Assembly (NCBI RefSeq): GCF_014322795.1
Contig: NZ_JAASTT010000010.1
Coordinates: 59,556-123,555 of the forward strand
DNA from: Paenilisteria portnoyi
GTDB lineage: Bacteria; Bacillota; Bacilli; Lactobacillales; Listeriaceae
DNA: 64,000 bases
Reading direction: 5' to 3'
Part shown: piece after piece, positions 45,173-53,888 of the stretch
Numbering within the stretch: position 1 is the stretch's first letter
Layout of the letters: each line of letters begins with the position of its first letter
Translations under genes and position numbers: made by a program
The notes under the pieces: model-generated
What the model was told of the DNA's origin: nothing
Seen by the model: the letters and a program-made list of their open reading frames with translations, nothing else
The model's database searches: none

Positions 45173-47578
45173 TTGGAAATTAGTAAGGAGCATTTTAAAA
45201 AAGAATATAGTCGTGCATTGACGAGTCTTTACGCCTCTGAAATTCAGGATTTAACGCCGCTAGAACAATACATCACATTGGGAAGTGTAGTCAAGGAGTA
45301 TACTTCTCAAAATTGGATGCAGACGAAAAAGAGAAATCAGCAGAGTCAAGCAAAACAAGTTTACTATTTTTCGATTGAGTTTCTACCTGGTAAGCTATTA
45401 AAAAGTAATTTATTGAATTTAGGAATATTGGATACGGTTCGAGAAGGACTTGCTGAGCTAGGCGTTGATTTTGCTAGTTTAGAGGCAGCTGCGGCTGATC
45501 CGGGACTTGGAAATGGCGGGCTTGGAAGATTGGCTTCTTGTTTCCTAGATTCTATGGCGACGTGTGATATACCAGGAAACGGAAATGGTATTCGCTACCG
45601 TTACGGTTTATTTAAGCAGAAATTTGTCAATGGATTTCAAGTAGAGCTACCGGATGATTGGTTGAGACACGCGGATGTGTGGGAAACGCGACGTGAAAAT
45701 AAGGCAGAACTTGTACGCTTTTTCGGTAATGTCCATTTGGAAGAGGATGAGGAAGGTGTTATTAAAGTTTCTTATTCGAATACAGAGGATATTCTAGCTG
45801 TGCCGTATGATACGGGGATACTTGGATATGAAAATGACACGGTGAATAATTTACGGCTGTGGTCGGCTGAGATCCCAACGAACGCAGAGTTAGAGTATTA
45901 TCCAGAGGAACGCAGGAAGTCTATTCATAGTATTTCCGAGATGCTTTATCCCGATGATTCAAGTTATGACGGCAGATTGTTGCGCTTGAAGCAGGAATAC
46001 TTTTTTGTGTCGGCGGGTGTACAGAGTATTATTAGATTTTATAGGAGATTAGACGTCCCTATCGAACATTTGGCGGAGAAGGTCTCGATTCATATTAACG
46101 ATACCCACCCAACGATGTGTATCCCTGAGTTAATGCGGATTTTGCTTGATGAAGAAGGCTTAAGTTGGGATGCAGCATGGACGATTACGATGAAAACTTG
46201 CTCCTATACGAACCATACCATTTTGGCGGAAGCACTAGAGAAGTGGCCGGAACGAATGCTGTCTAATTTAGTACCGCGGATCTATCAGATTATTTGTGAG
46301 ATTAATCGTAGGCATTTGGAGAGTATGACGGTGCTTTACGGAGCAGAGTTTACGCAACGAACGGCGATTATTCAAGATGGTGTTATTCATATGGCGAATT
46401 TGGCGATTATTGGTAGTCATAGCGTTAACGGGGTAGCTAAATTGCACACGGATATTTTGAAAGAGAAGGCGCTGCATGATTTTTATTTAGCCTATCCTGC
46501 TCGTTTTAATAATAAGACAAATGGCATCACGCATCGTCGTTGGTTGCTTCTGAGTAACGAAGGGCTGAGTGATTTAATCAGTGACTACATCGGCACGGAA
46601 TGGAAGAAAAAGCCGAATGAACTTTACTTACTGAAGGCGTTCAAAGAGGACACCGTTTTACTGGAAAAATTAGAACAGGTCAAATTGGCGAATAAGGAGC
46701 GTTTTGCGGCGTATGTGAAGGAAGAAATGGGTATTGAGATTGATCCAAATGCGGTTTTTGATGTTCAAATCAAGCGTCTGCATGCGTATAAACGCCAACT
46801 CCTAAATGTTCTTCATATCATATCATTGTACTTGAAGTTGAAGGAAACGAATGCCCAGGAAGAGATGGTTCCGCGTGTCTTTATTTTTGGGGCGAAGGCA
46901 GCACCGAGTTACTCTTACGCGAAGGAAATTATTAAGTTGATTAACGCGGTGGCAGACTTGATTAATAACGATACGACGATTGATAATAAAATCAAAGTGG
47001 TATTCGTGGAAAACTATGGCGTGACATTAGCTGAAAAAATTATTCCGGCAGCGGACATTAGTGAGCAGATTTCGCTCGTGACGAAAGAAGCTTCAGGAAC
47101 GAGTAATATGAAATTGATGCTAAATGGGGCGGTTACGCTTGCGACATTGGACGGCGCAAACGTGGAAATTCACGATAAAGTTGGCGATGAGAACATGTTG
47201 CTATTTGGAATGCAGGATAAGGAATTGTATCATTTTTATGACTCTAATTCATATCATTCGCAGGAAATTTATGATCATAATCCACGATTGAAACGTTGTC
47301 TGGATGCACTTGTGGATGGAACAATTCCAAATATTGAGGCAGAGGGACGCGAGATTTTTGATTCGCTTTTGAAGTATAATGATGAATATTTCGTGTTGAA
47401 GGATTATGATTCGTATGTGCAGGCACAGTCACGGATCGATGGCTTGTATCGTGATCGTAAGAAATGGAATCAAATGTCGCTTATGAATATTGCGAATGCT
47501 GGTGAGTTTTCGTCTGATTATACGATTATGCATTATGCCGATGAAATTTGGAATGTGAATCACAATAAAAATCTGTAA
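45173..47578 (+). CDS. glgP: Glycogen phosphorylase
   Basis: An 801-residue GT35 enzyme releasing glucose-1-phosphate from glycogen. The pyridoxal phosphate region KEASGTSNMKLMLNGAVTLATLDGANVEI and the GNGGLGRLASCFLDS block are intact. The N-terminal regulatory extension of eukaryotic enzymes is absent. Start TTG 45173 with AAGGAGG eight bases upstream. It is separated from glgA by the large palindrome, which may set its expression apart from the biosynthetic genes. Confidence 0.93.
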   Translation: MEISKEHFKKEYSRALTSLYASEIQDLTPLEQYITLGSVVKEYTSQNWMQTKKRNQQSQAKQVYYFSIEFLPGKLLKSNLLNLGILDTVREGLAELGVDFASLEAAAADPGLGNGGLGRLASCFLDSMATCDIPGNGNGIRYRYGLFKQKFVNGFQVELPDDWLRHADVWETRRENKAELVRFFGNVHLEEDEEGVIKVSYSNTEDILAVPYDTGILGYENDTVNNLRLWSAEIPTNAELEYYPEERRKSIHSISEMLYPDDSSYDGRLLRLKQEYFFVSAGVQSIIRFYRRLDVPIEHLAEKVSIHINDTHPTMCIPELMRILLDEEGLSWDAAWTITMKTCSYTNHTILAEALEKWPERMLSNLVPRIYQIICEINRRHLESMTVLYGAEFTQRTAIIQDGVIHMANLAIIGSHSVNGVAKLHTDILKEKALHDFYLAYPARFNNKTNGITHRRWLLLSNEGLSDLISDYIGTEWKKKPNELYLLKAFKEDTVLLEKLEQVKLANKERFAAYVKEEMGIEIDPNAVFDVQIKRLHAYKRQLLNVLHIISLYLKLKETNAQEEMVPRVFIFGAKAAPSYSYAKEIIKLINAVADLINNDTTIDNKIKVVFVENYGVTLAEKIIPAADISEQISLVTKEASGTSNMKLMLNGAVTLATLDGANVEIHDKVGDENMLLFGMQDKELYHFYDSNSYHSQEIYDHNPRLKRCLDALVDGTIPNIEAEGREIFDSLLKYNDEYFVLKDYDSYVQAQSRIDGLYRDRKKWNQMSLMNIANAGEFSSDYTIMHYADEIWNVNHNKNL

Positions 47579-47596
47579 TGAGAGGGAGTTTAGACA

Positions 47597-49405
47597 GTGG
47601 CAAAAGTAGTTTTTTTTGATTCATGGAATGAGCTTTATAAACGACCTTTTGGCGCAGTGAACGCGAGCGCGACAATTGATTTTCAGATTGACGTCGCGCT
47701 TCCTTATGTGTGCACAGTGGAACTTAAAATTCATAAAGATGGTATGGAAGAGCAGAGTTTTGAGATGAAACACACAGATGGAAATGCTTATGAAGTTTCT
47801 TTCAAGCCGTATGCAACAACTGGGCTTTATTTTTATTATTTCAAAATTCAACAGAACTTTGACACGCAGTCGCGAACGACGTACTATTTTAATAATAATG
47901 GTCTGCACGGTGGGGAAGGCTTTTTCACGGAAAATTATCAGGATCTTCGTACGTATCAATTGACGTGTTTCGAGTACGCGGACAAGGCACCAGAATGGTA
48001 TCAGGACGCGGTTTTCTATCACATTTTTGTAGATCGATTTTTCAATGCAGACGATCATGTGCGTTCGCCGAAGCCAGATTCGTTTATTTATGCGAGGTCG
48101 GAGGACACCCCTTACTATATTAAAAATGCGCAAGGCGAGATTGTGCGCTGGGAATTCTTCGGCGGGAATTTGGACGGGATTACACAGAAATTGTCCTATT
48201 TGAAGGAGCTAGGGATTTCCGGGCTTTATTTGAGTCCGATTTTTGAGGCGAAGAGTAATCATAAATATGACACGTCCGATTATAAAAAAATTGATCCAAT
48301 GTTTGGCGATGAATCGATTTTAGCGGAGTTGATTCAAAAAGCTGGTGAGATGGGGATGCGGGTCATCTTGGACGGCGTTTTCAACCATGTTGGTGAGGAT
48401 AGTGTGTATTTTAATCGGTACGGGAATTTTGACTCGGTTGGTGCGTATCAAAATGTGGATTCGCCATATCATTCTTGGTTTACGTTTCATCATTTTCCGG
48501 ATCAATATGATGCTTGGTGGGGAGTCAGTAATTTGCCTGTCGTGAACAAGCAGGATGCCGATTTTCAACGGTTGATTTACGGGGCTGAGGATAGCGTCAT
48601 TGATTATTGGACATCGCGTGGGATCGCTGGTTGGCGCTTGGATGTCGCAGATGAATTGCCAGACGCTTTTATCGGTGGGATTCGCCAGACGTTGATGAAA
48701 TATCCAGATCGCGTATTGATTGGGGAAGTGTGGGAAGATGCCACGAACAAAATTGCCTACGATAAGCGGCGACATTATTTAGAGGGTGGTATGTTGCAGG
48801 GCGTGATGAATTACCCGTTCCGCCAAATTATTATCGATCTCATAAATGGTAATTTGTCGGCCCAGCAAGCGGCTCAAAAAATGATGGCGATCAAAGAGAA
48901 TTATCCGATTGAGGCGCTTCAGGCGAACTTGAATAATATTGGGACGCATGATACAGCACGAATTTTTACGATGCTATCGGAGGATAAAGCGAAATTGCGC
49001 TTGGCGATTTACATGTTGATTGTGTTGCCAGGTGTACCGTGTATCTATTACGGCGATGAGGCGGGACTTACGGGCGGAGCTGATCCTGATAATCGTAAAT
49101 TTTATCCGTGGGGACGTGAGGACGCGGAGATTAGCGACTTTTTCCGCGAAGCTATCAAACTGCGAAATCAGAACGAGGCGCTACGAAAAGGGAGATATCA
49201 TCCGTTTTCTCTAGGTCAAGTATTCGGCGTGATTCGTTATATTGATGAGGACAACTGGCACATTTTTGTAATGAATCCAACTGGACAGGAGCAGAAAATC
49301 AGTGCAGAAACGATTTATCCAGATCGCGACGACTGGCTACCTGTTTTGGAAGCTGCGAATATTCATGGGAAAACCATCGAACCATATGGATTTTTCTTCG
49401 TTTAA
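47597..49405 (+). CDS. GH13 alpha-glucan hydrolase (neopullulanase/maltogenic amylase-like)
   Basis: A 602-residue cytoplasmic enzyme without signal peptide. An N-terminal beta domain (to residue 120) precedes the GH13 barrel with VFNHVGED, nucleophile Asp in WRLDVADELP, acid Glu in LIGEVWED and Asp in IGTHDTARI. The layout suits neopullulanase or cyclomaltodextrinase, enzymes that trim maltodextrins. In this operon it probably debranches or degrades limit dextrin left by GlgP; many Firmicutes use AmyX pullulanase here. Start is GTG 47597 after GAGGGAG. Confidence 0.85.
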   Translation: MAKVVFFDSWNELYKRPFGAVNASATIDFQIDVALPYVCTVELKIHKDGMEEQSFEMKHTDGNAYEVSFKPYATTGLYFYYFKIQQNFDTQSRTTYYFNNNGLHGGEGFFTENYQDLRTYQLTCFEYADKAPEWYQDAVFYHIFVDRFFNADDHVRSPKPDSFIYARSEDTPYYIKNAQGEIVRWEFFGGNLDGITQKLSYLKELGISGLYLSPIFEAKSNHKYDTSDYKKIDPMFGDESILAELIQKAGEMGMRVILDGVFNHVGEDSVYFNRYGNFDSVGAYQNVDSPYHSWFTFHHFPDQYDAWWGVSNLPVVNKQDADFQRLIYGAEDSVIDYWTSRGIAGWRLDVADELPDAFIGGIRQTLMKYPDRVLIGEVWEDATNKIAYDKRRHYLEGGMLQGVMNYPFRQIIIDLINGNLSAQQAAQKMMAIKENYPIEALQANLNNIGTHDTARIFTMLSEDKAKLRLAIYMLIVLPGVPCIYYGDEAGLTGGADPDNRKFYPWGREDAEISDFFREAIKLRNQNEALRKGRYHPFSLGQVFGVIRYIDEDNWHIFVMNPTGQEQKISAETIYPDRDDWLPVLEAANIHGKTIEPYGFFFV

Positions 49406-49408
49406 AAT

Positions 49409-49458
49409 GAAAAAGAGAAGTTACGGCATTGTAGAAAAATGCTGCAACTTCTCTTTTC
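49409..49458. terminator. Bidirectional terminator at the end of the glycogen operon
   Basis: AAAAGAGAAGTT...GCATT pairs with AATGC...AACTTCTCTTTT; it lies between convergent genes. Confidence 0.9.
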
Positions 49459-50019
49459 TTATAGGCATGAAATAACTTCCGCGCTCGATCTCAATTTCCC
49501 AATTCTCGGGAAAATAGTTTGGCATACATAATCATGCATTTCTTTGTTCGCCGCGCCCATAACATCCTCCACAAAAATTTGATTGTAACCTAGTTGAAAG
49601 GCTTCACGCGCGGTTGTATCCACGCCAATTCCGGTAGACACACCACCAAGCACAATCGTATCCACGCCACGGCGACGCAATTGCGAATCAAGGTCTGTAC
49701 CGTGAAACGCGCCCCATTGGCGTTTTGTCATCGTATACGTGCCGTCGATTGTTGCGAGTTCAGGAACAATGACATCCCAACCATCTGGGTATGCGGCTGC
49801 ACTTTGCTCCTGATCTGTTGCGGGATGTAGCATATCCTTCCCGTCGAGCGTCGAAACCCGAACTAATACCACGAATCCGCCTTTTGCCACAAAGGCTTTG
49901 GCTAGCTCTCCTGCCCGTTTAATAATAGCTTCTGGTGTGTAAGGTGCGCTATGATGCCCAATAATTCCGTTTTGTAAGTCAATCAAGACAAGTGCTGTTT
50001 TCTCCATTTCTAGTTTCAT
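49459..50019 (-). CDS. Isochorismatase-family hydrolase lacking the usual catalytic Cys
   Basis: A 186-residue protein. VLIDLQNG holds the conserved Asp, and [42 protein letters not shown] is the typical core. Where amidase-type members have T-x-x-C-V, this one reads T-G-I-G-V, as in true isochorismatases (EntB, PhzD) that work without Cys. Substrate cannot be stated. AAAGGAG precedes the ATG, which overlaps the stop of the MFS gene, so the two form an operon. Confidence 0.8.
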   Translation of the reverse strand: MKLEMEKTALVLIDLQNGIIGHHSAPYTPEAIIKRAGELAKAFVAKGGFVVLVRVSTLDGKDMLHPATDQEQSAAAYPDGWDVIVPELATIDGTYTMTKRQWGAFHGTDLDSQLRRRGVDTIVLGGVSTGIGVDTTAREAFQLGYNQIFVEDVMGAANKEMHDYVCQTIFPRIGKLRSSAEVISCL

Positions 50020-51233
50020 TTTGTTTGCTCCTTTACTAGTTGATGTTGTATATTTAGCTTTTTATACACTTTAAAATAAACCCATACAGCGTTGACAAAA
50101 AGGAGGGCGCTGGTGATGAAAAAAACATACTGGATGCCGAGCCATGCTGCAATTTGACCACCAAAAACCGCCCCGGTAAAAATCCCTAGATAACCAGCAG
50201 AATTTGTGATTCCAAAAACGCGACCAGTAAAATCCGGTGGCGTCATTTTTTTGATCAAAATATTGACGGAAGGATTGAGCCCAGCGACCGCGAGACCGAG
50301 TATAAACCGCAACGCAATCAGCTCCCAGGGATGGCTCACAAAGGCCTGAGGTATAAAAACAACGCCAGCCACGAGCAAAGCGACAAAAATAACGCGTTGT
50401 GCGCCAATTTTATCAGATAATTTTCCGAGCCGTGGTGCTGCAATGATACTCGCAAGGCCAGATGCAGAGAATGCGAGCCCCGAAAGTAACGCGATATGCG
50501 ATGCTCCCATTGATAATTGCTGCATGTAAACCGTGATGATTGGTTCCACCGAATAAAGCGCTAATGTCAACGTAAAAAATGTCACGAACATCGTTAAAAT
50601 AAAGCTTTTGTTAGGCAATGCACGCCATACTTCTTTCGTATTCATCACTTTTTTCTCCGACCGCACAAAATTCTCTTTCACAAACAGCGCTGTTAAAATA
50701 AAAGCGATGAAAAGGAGTCCGCCAGTCATGAAAAAAACGTTTTGCAGTCCGAAATGTTCCGCGATGATACCGCCAACAAGTGGACCGAGTAGCGAACCTG
50801 TGATGGCGCCAGTGGAAAGTGTTCCAAGCGCCCAGCCAGCGTGTGCCTCATCGGTTTGCGTTGCGACGAGCGCTGTACAAGCTGTTGCAAATCCAGTCAC
50901 GACACCCTGCAAGGTACGTAGAGCAATCAGTTCATAGACATTATGCGTAAATCCCATGCAGCCAATGATAATCGCCATGCCAAGACTCGCGCGTAGCAAC
51001 ATTGGTTTACGTCCAAATCGATCTGCCGCCTGCCCCCAAATTGGTGAAAAAATAGCGGACATAATAAAAGTAATACCAAATGTCACGCCAGCCAGTTGAG
51101 CGACGAGTGCGGAGTTATCAACGCCGAGGTGCTTTATGTAAAGCGGTAAAACAGGAGCAATTTGACTCATCCCGATGCTGGTAACAAACGTTCCAAACCA
51201 ACAAACAATTAAATTTCGCTTCCAAATCGGCAT
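50016..51233 (-). CDS. MFS multidrug efflux transporter (DHA1 type)
   Basis: A 405-residue transporter with twelve predicted helices. The motif A loop [17 protein letters not shown], motif C in [18 protein letters not shown] and the [10 protein letters not shown] repeat in the second half place it in the drug:H+ antiporter-1 group, close to PmrA or MdrL-type pumps as I recall them. Overlaps the hydrolase gene by four bases, which suggests export connected with that enzyme's product or substrate. Confidence 0.82.
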   Translation of the reverse strand: MPIWKRNLIVCWFGTFVTSIGMSQIAPVLPLYIKHLGVDNSALVAQLAGVTFGITFIMSAIFSPIWGQAADRFGRKPMLLRASLGMAIIIGCMGFTHNVYELIALRTLQGVVTGFATACTALVATQTDEAHAGWALGTLSTGAITGSLLGPLVGGIIAEHFGLQNVFFMTGGLLFIAFILTALFVKENFVRSEKKVMNTKEVWRALPNKSFILTMFVTFFTLTLALYSVEPIITVYMQQLSMGASHIALLSGLAFSASGLASIIAAPRLGKLSDKIGAQRVIFVALLVAGVVFIPQAFVSHPWELIALRFILGLAVAGLNPSVNILIKKMTPPDFTGRVFGITNSAGYLGIFTGAVFGGQIAAWLGIQYVFFITSALLFVNAVWVYFKVYKKLNIQHQLVKEQTK

Positions 51234-51313
51234 GTGCCCTCATCTCCTCTTGTTATCTTAGACAATAACAACTTTATTATAGATGAGAAAATGTTGGTAA
51301 TCCATGCACGATT

Positions 51314-52138
51314 TTAAAAACCATGGATATTCTTATGATAATATTCCGTCGGGCTAACTCCTTCTAGCTGCTTAAAAAGTCGGCTAAAATAAAATTCATC
51401 GCTAAAACCGAGCTGTCTCGCGATATCCTTCACTTTTTTCACGCCATCCATCATCAACTCTTTCGCAGAATCCACCTTCATTTTATTGAAAAAAGCAATC
51501 ACAGAATAGCCCGTCGTTTCCTTGAAAATTCGGGATAAATAAGTAGGGGAGAGCTGCACAAGATCCGCCAATTCCGTGAGTGTGACATTTTGTTGGATAT
51601 GAAGTCGCATATAGGCAATCACTTTTTCCACCTTCAAACGCGTAGCATCATTTTTATGCTGTGTCCGAAGATTCTGATCAATCGCGAGGAGCAGTTGGTG
51701 CAACAACGTTTTAGCCGTGAATTCATAGCCAGGAAATTTGGCATGCCAGCTGGTAACTAATTTTTCGAAGACTTCACTAACGGCGTAATAATCTTGAAGC
51801 GCGGTTGTAGGAGGAAGCGCAAGCCAATCGTGTTCTGGCTGAATCGCCCAAGCCGCATCGCTAAACACAACCCGCGCATAACTAAAATGAACGGTGAACA
51901 GGGAAGCTGGTTGCGTGGCGCTCGTTTCAATCGAATGCTGCACATTTGCGGGCAGATAGAAAAGCATCCCTTCATGAAAGGTCCCGACTTTATCCGCAAT
52001 GCTGTACGTACCAGTACCGCTAGTCACTAGAATCAGCGCGTGGTGTTGCAACGTCCGGGTCAGCTTTTTCGCTAAAATCAACCTCGAACCACCGCCATTG
52101 CAATAATGAATATGAAAAAATAGCTCATGTATGTTCAT
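51314..52138 (-). CDS. AraC-family transcriptional regulator
   Basis: A 274-residue regulator. An N-terminal cupin sensor (SGTGTYSIADKVGTFHEGMLFYLPANVQHS) is followed by two AraC helix-turn-helix motifs from residue 170 (NVTLTELADLVQLSPTYLSRIFKETTGYSVIAFFNKMKVDSAKELM; VKDIARQLGFSDEFYFSRLFKQLEGVSPTEY). Such proteins typically sense a sugar or small metabolite. It lies nine bases behind the VTT-protein gene and likely shares its transcript. Confidence 0.85.
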   Translation of the reverse strand: MNIHELFFHIHYCNGGGSRLILAKKLTRTLQHHALILVTSGTGTYSIADKVGTFHEGMLFYLPANVQHSIETSATQPASLFTVHFSYARVVFSDAAWAIQPEHDWLALPPTTALQDYYAVSEVFEKLVTSWHAKFPGYEFTAKTLLHQLLLAIDQNLRTQHKNDATRLKVEKVIAYMRLHIQQNVTLTELADLVQLSPTYLSRIFKETTGYSVIAFFNKMKVDSAKELMMDGVKKVKDIARQLGFSDEFYFSRLFKQLEGVSPTEYYHKNIHGF

Positions 52139-52147
52139 CCTAACCTC

Positions 52148-52762
52148 CTAAACGGTATCCTTCTTTTTCGTCCCCATCCAACGCTCCAACCGCTTGCCAA
52201 CGAACCATAAAACAACGACAATCACGATCAAAATAAGCAATTTCACAGGGTGTTGCAAGATGTCTCGCAAATCATAGCCAATATAACTAATCGCAAAAAC
52301 TTTAATCACTTTCCCGCCGATGAGCGCCATTAAGAATTGGAAAAATCGAATTTCTGATAATGCAGCGACCACATTGACCGCAGAAGAAGGCGTAAATGGC
52401 ATCACTAGTAAAATAAAAATCGGACCAAATCCGTGCTCATCAATCCAGTCCATCACTTTGCGAACGTGTTTATGGTTTGTCACAAATCGCAAAAATCGAG
52501 TTTGCCCAAATCGTCGGACAATCCAGAATACGCACAGACTCCCAAGAATCGCGGCACTACACGAAATCACAAATCCCCAAAATAAACCGTACGCGCTCAC
52601 GTTAACGATAACAAACAAAGAGAACGGCAAAAATGGCAGAAACGCTTCCAGAAACGGCAAGAAAAAAGCCAATAAAGGTCCAAATGCGCGATACGACTGC
52701 ATCCACTGCATCACATTATCATACGAGAAAAACTCTTTCATCGAATTATACCAATCCATCAT
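52148..52762 (-). CDS. VTT-domain (TVP38/DedA-like) membrane protein
   Basis: A 204-residue protein with about five hydrophobic segments. FLEAFLPFLPFSLFVIVNVSAYGLFWGFVIS and LLVMPFTPSSAVNVVAALSEI are hallmarks of the SNARE-associated/VTT family, involved in lipid scrambling and membrane homeostasis. The start at 52762 is preceded by GGGTGGG; a GTG five codons earlier is possible. It ends in lysines. First gene of a pair with the AraC regulator. Confidence 0.8.
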   Translation of the reverse strand: MMDWYNSMKEFFSYDNVMQWMQSYRAFGPLLAFFLPFLEAFLPFLPFSLFVIVNVSAYGLFWGFVISCSAAILGSLCVFWIVRRFGQTRFLRFVTNHKHVRKVMDWIDEHGFGPIFILLVMPFTPSSAVNVVAALSEIRFFQFLMALIGGKVIKVFAISYIGYDLRDILQHPVKLLILIVIVVVLWFVGKRLERWMGTKKKDTV

Positions 52763-52902
52763 GGCTATCCCACCCAATTCCTAACAGTTTCTATTATTTT
52801 CTCATAATACCCGTAAAATTGCATTTTCAAGCTCCCGATGCAAAACAAAACCACATTTTCCGTGAAGTCTAACATCACAAGAAAATATGGTTTTGCGCGT
52901 TT

Positions 52903-53883
52903 TTAATTCGCTTTTTGATTCATAAATACTGTGTCACTTGCCGCATGCGATTTTTCAAAGCCATAATGTTCCGCAACGATATACAGCGGTCGATCCTTGA
53001 CCTCATCGTAAATGCGACCAATGTATTCGCCAATCATGCCTAGAATAACGAGGACAAATCCGCTAAACAATAGTTGAATAACAATCATTGAAGACCAGCC
53101 ACTCACCGTCGTACTTGTAAATAACGTCTGGAAAAGCACGATCAGCATGTAGATGAAACCAATGCCAGATAAGACCACACCTGTATAACTCGCTAATTTT
53201 AACGGTTGATGGGAAAAAGAAGTAATCCCATCGATGGAAAGTTTGAGCATTTTTTTGAGCGGATATTTCGTTTCTCCGGCCGCTCGTGCATCCCGTTCAT
53301 ACTCTATTGCAACTTGCTTAAAGCCCAGCCAGCTCACCAAACCACGAACAAATGGATTTTTCTCATTTAGCTTTTTCAGTTCTGTATACACTTTCTGGTC
53401 CATGAGGCGGAAATCCCCGGTGTCAACGGGAATCTCCACATCTGTCAGTTTATGCAGCGTACGGTAGAACATTTTAGCACTCCATTTTTTGAAAAAAGTT
53501 TCACCATCTCGCTTGGATCGTTGTGCATAGACGACATCGAAACCGTCTTGCCATTTATGCACCATTTCAGGAATCAGCTCTGGAGGATCTTGCAAATCGG
53601 CATCGATAATAATAACCGCATCGCCACTCGCATAATCCGTCCCAGCCGTAATCGCGACTTGATGCCCAAAATTTCGTGAAAACCCAATACATTTCACGTG
53701 TGGGTCAGCGAAACTAATTGCTTGAATGAGTTCTAATGTTTTATCCTTACTCCCATCATTCACGAAGAGGAGTTCGTAATCCAAGGGCAACTTCTCCATC
53801 ACATTTTTCAAACGCTGATACGTGTGTTCCAAGACAGCCTCTTCATTATAAAGTGGAACGACCACAGAGATTTTTTTCGTCAT
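52903..53883 (-). CDS. GtrB/YkcC-like polyprenyl-phosphate glycosyltransferase
   Basis: A 326-residue GT2 enzyme. VVPLYNEE at the N-terminus and IIDADLQDPPELI (the DxD metal site) are typical of enzymes that load a sugar onto undecaprenyl phosphate; two C-terminal membrane helices anchor it. It is translated just behind the GT39 gene (YkcB-like), and the two probably transfer the sugar from the lipid carrier to an envelope polymer. Start ATG 53883 has GAGGAGG and GAGG upstream. Confidence 0.88.
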   Translation of the reverse strand: MTKKISVVVPLYNEEAVLEHTYQRLKNVMEKLPLDYELLFVNDGSKDKTLELIQAISFADPHVKCIGFSRNFGHQVAITAGTDYASGDAVIIIDADLQDPPELIPEMVHKWQDGFDVVYAQRSKRDGETFFKKWSAKMFYRTLHKLTDVEIPVDTGDFRLMDQKVYTELKKLNEKNPFVRGLVSWLGFKQVAIEYERDARAAGETKYPLKKMLKLSIDGITSFSHQPLKLASYTGVVLSGIGFIYMLIVLFQTLFTSTTVSGWSSMIVIQLLFSGFVLVILGMIGEYIGRIYDEVKDRPLYIVAEHYGFEKSHAASDTVFMNQKAN

Positions 53884-53888
53884 TGTCC

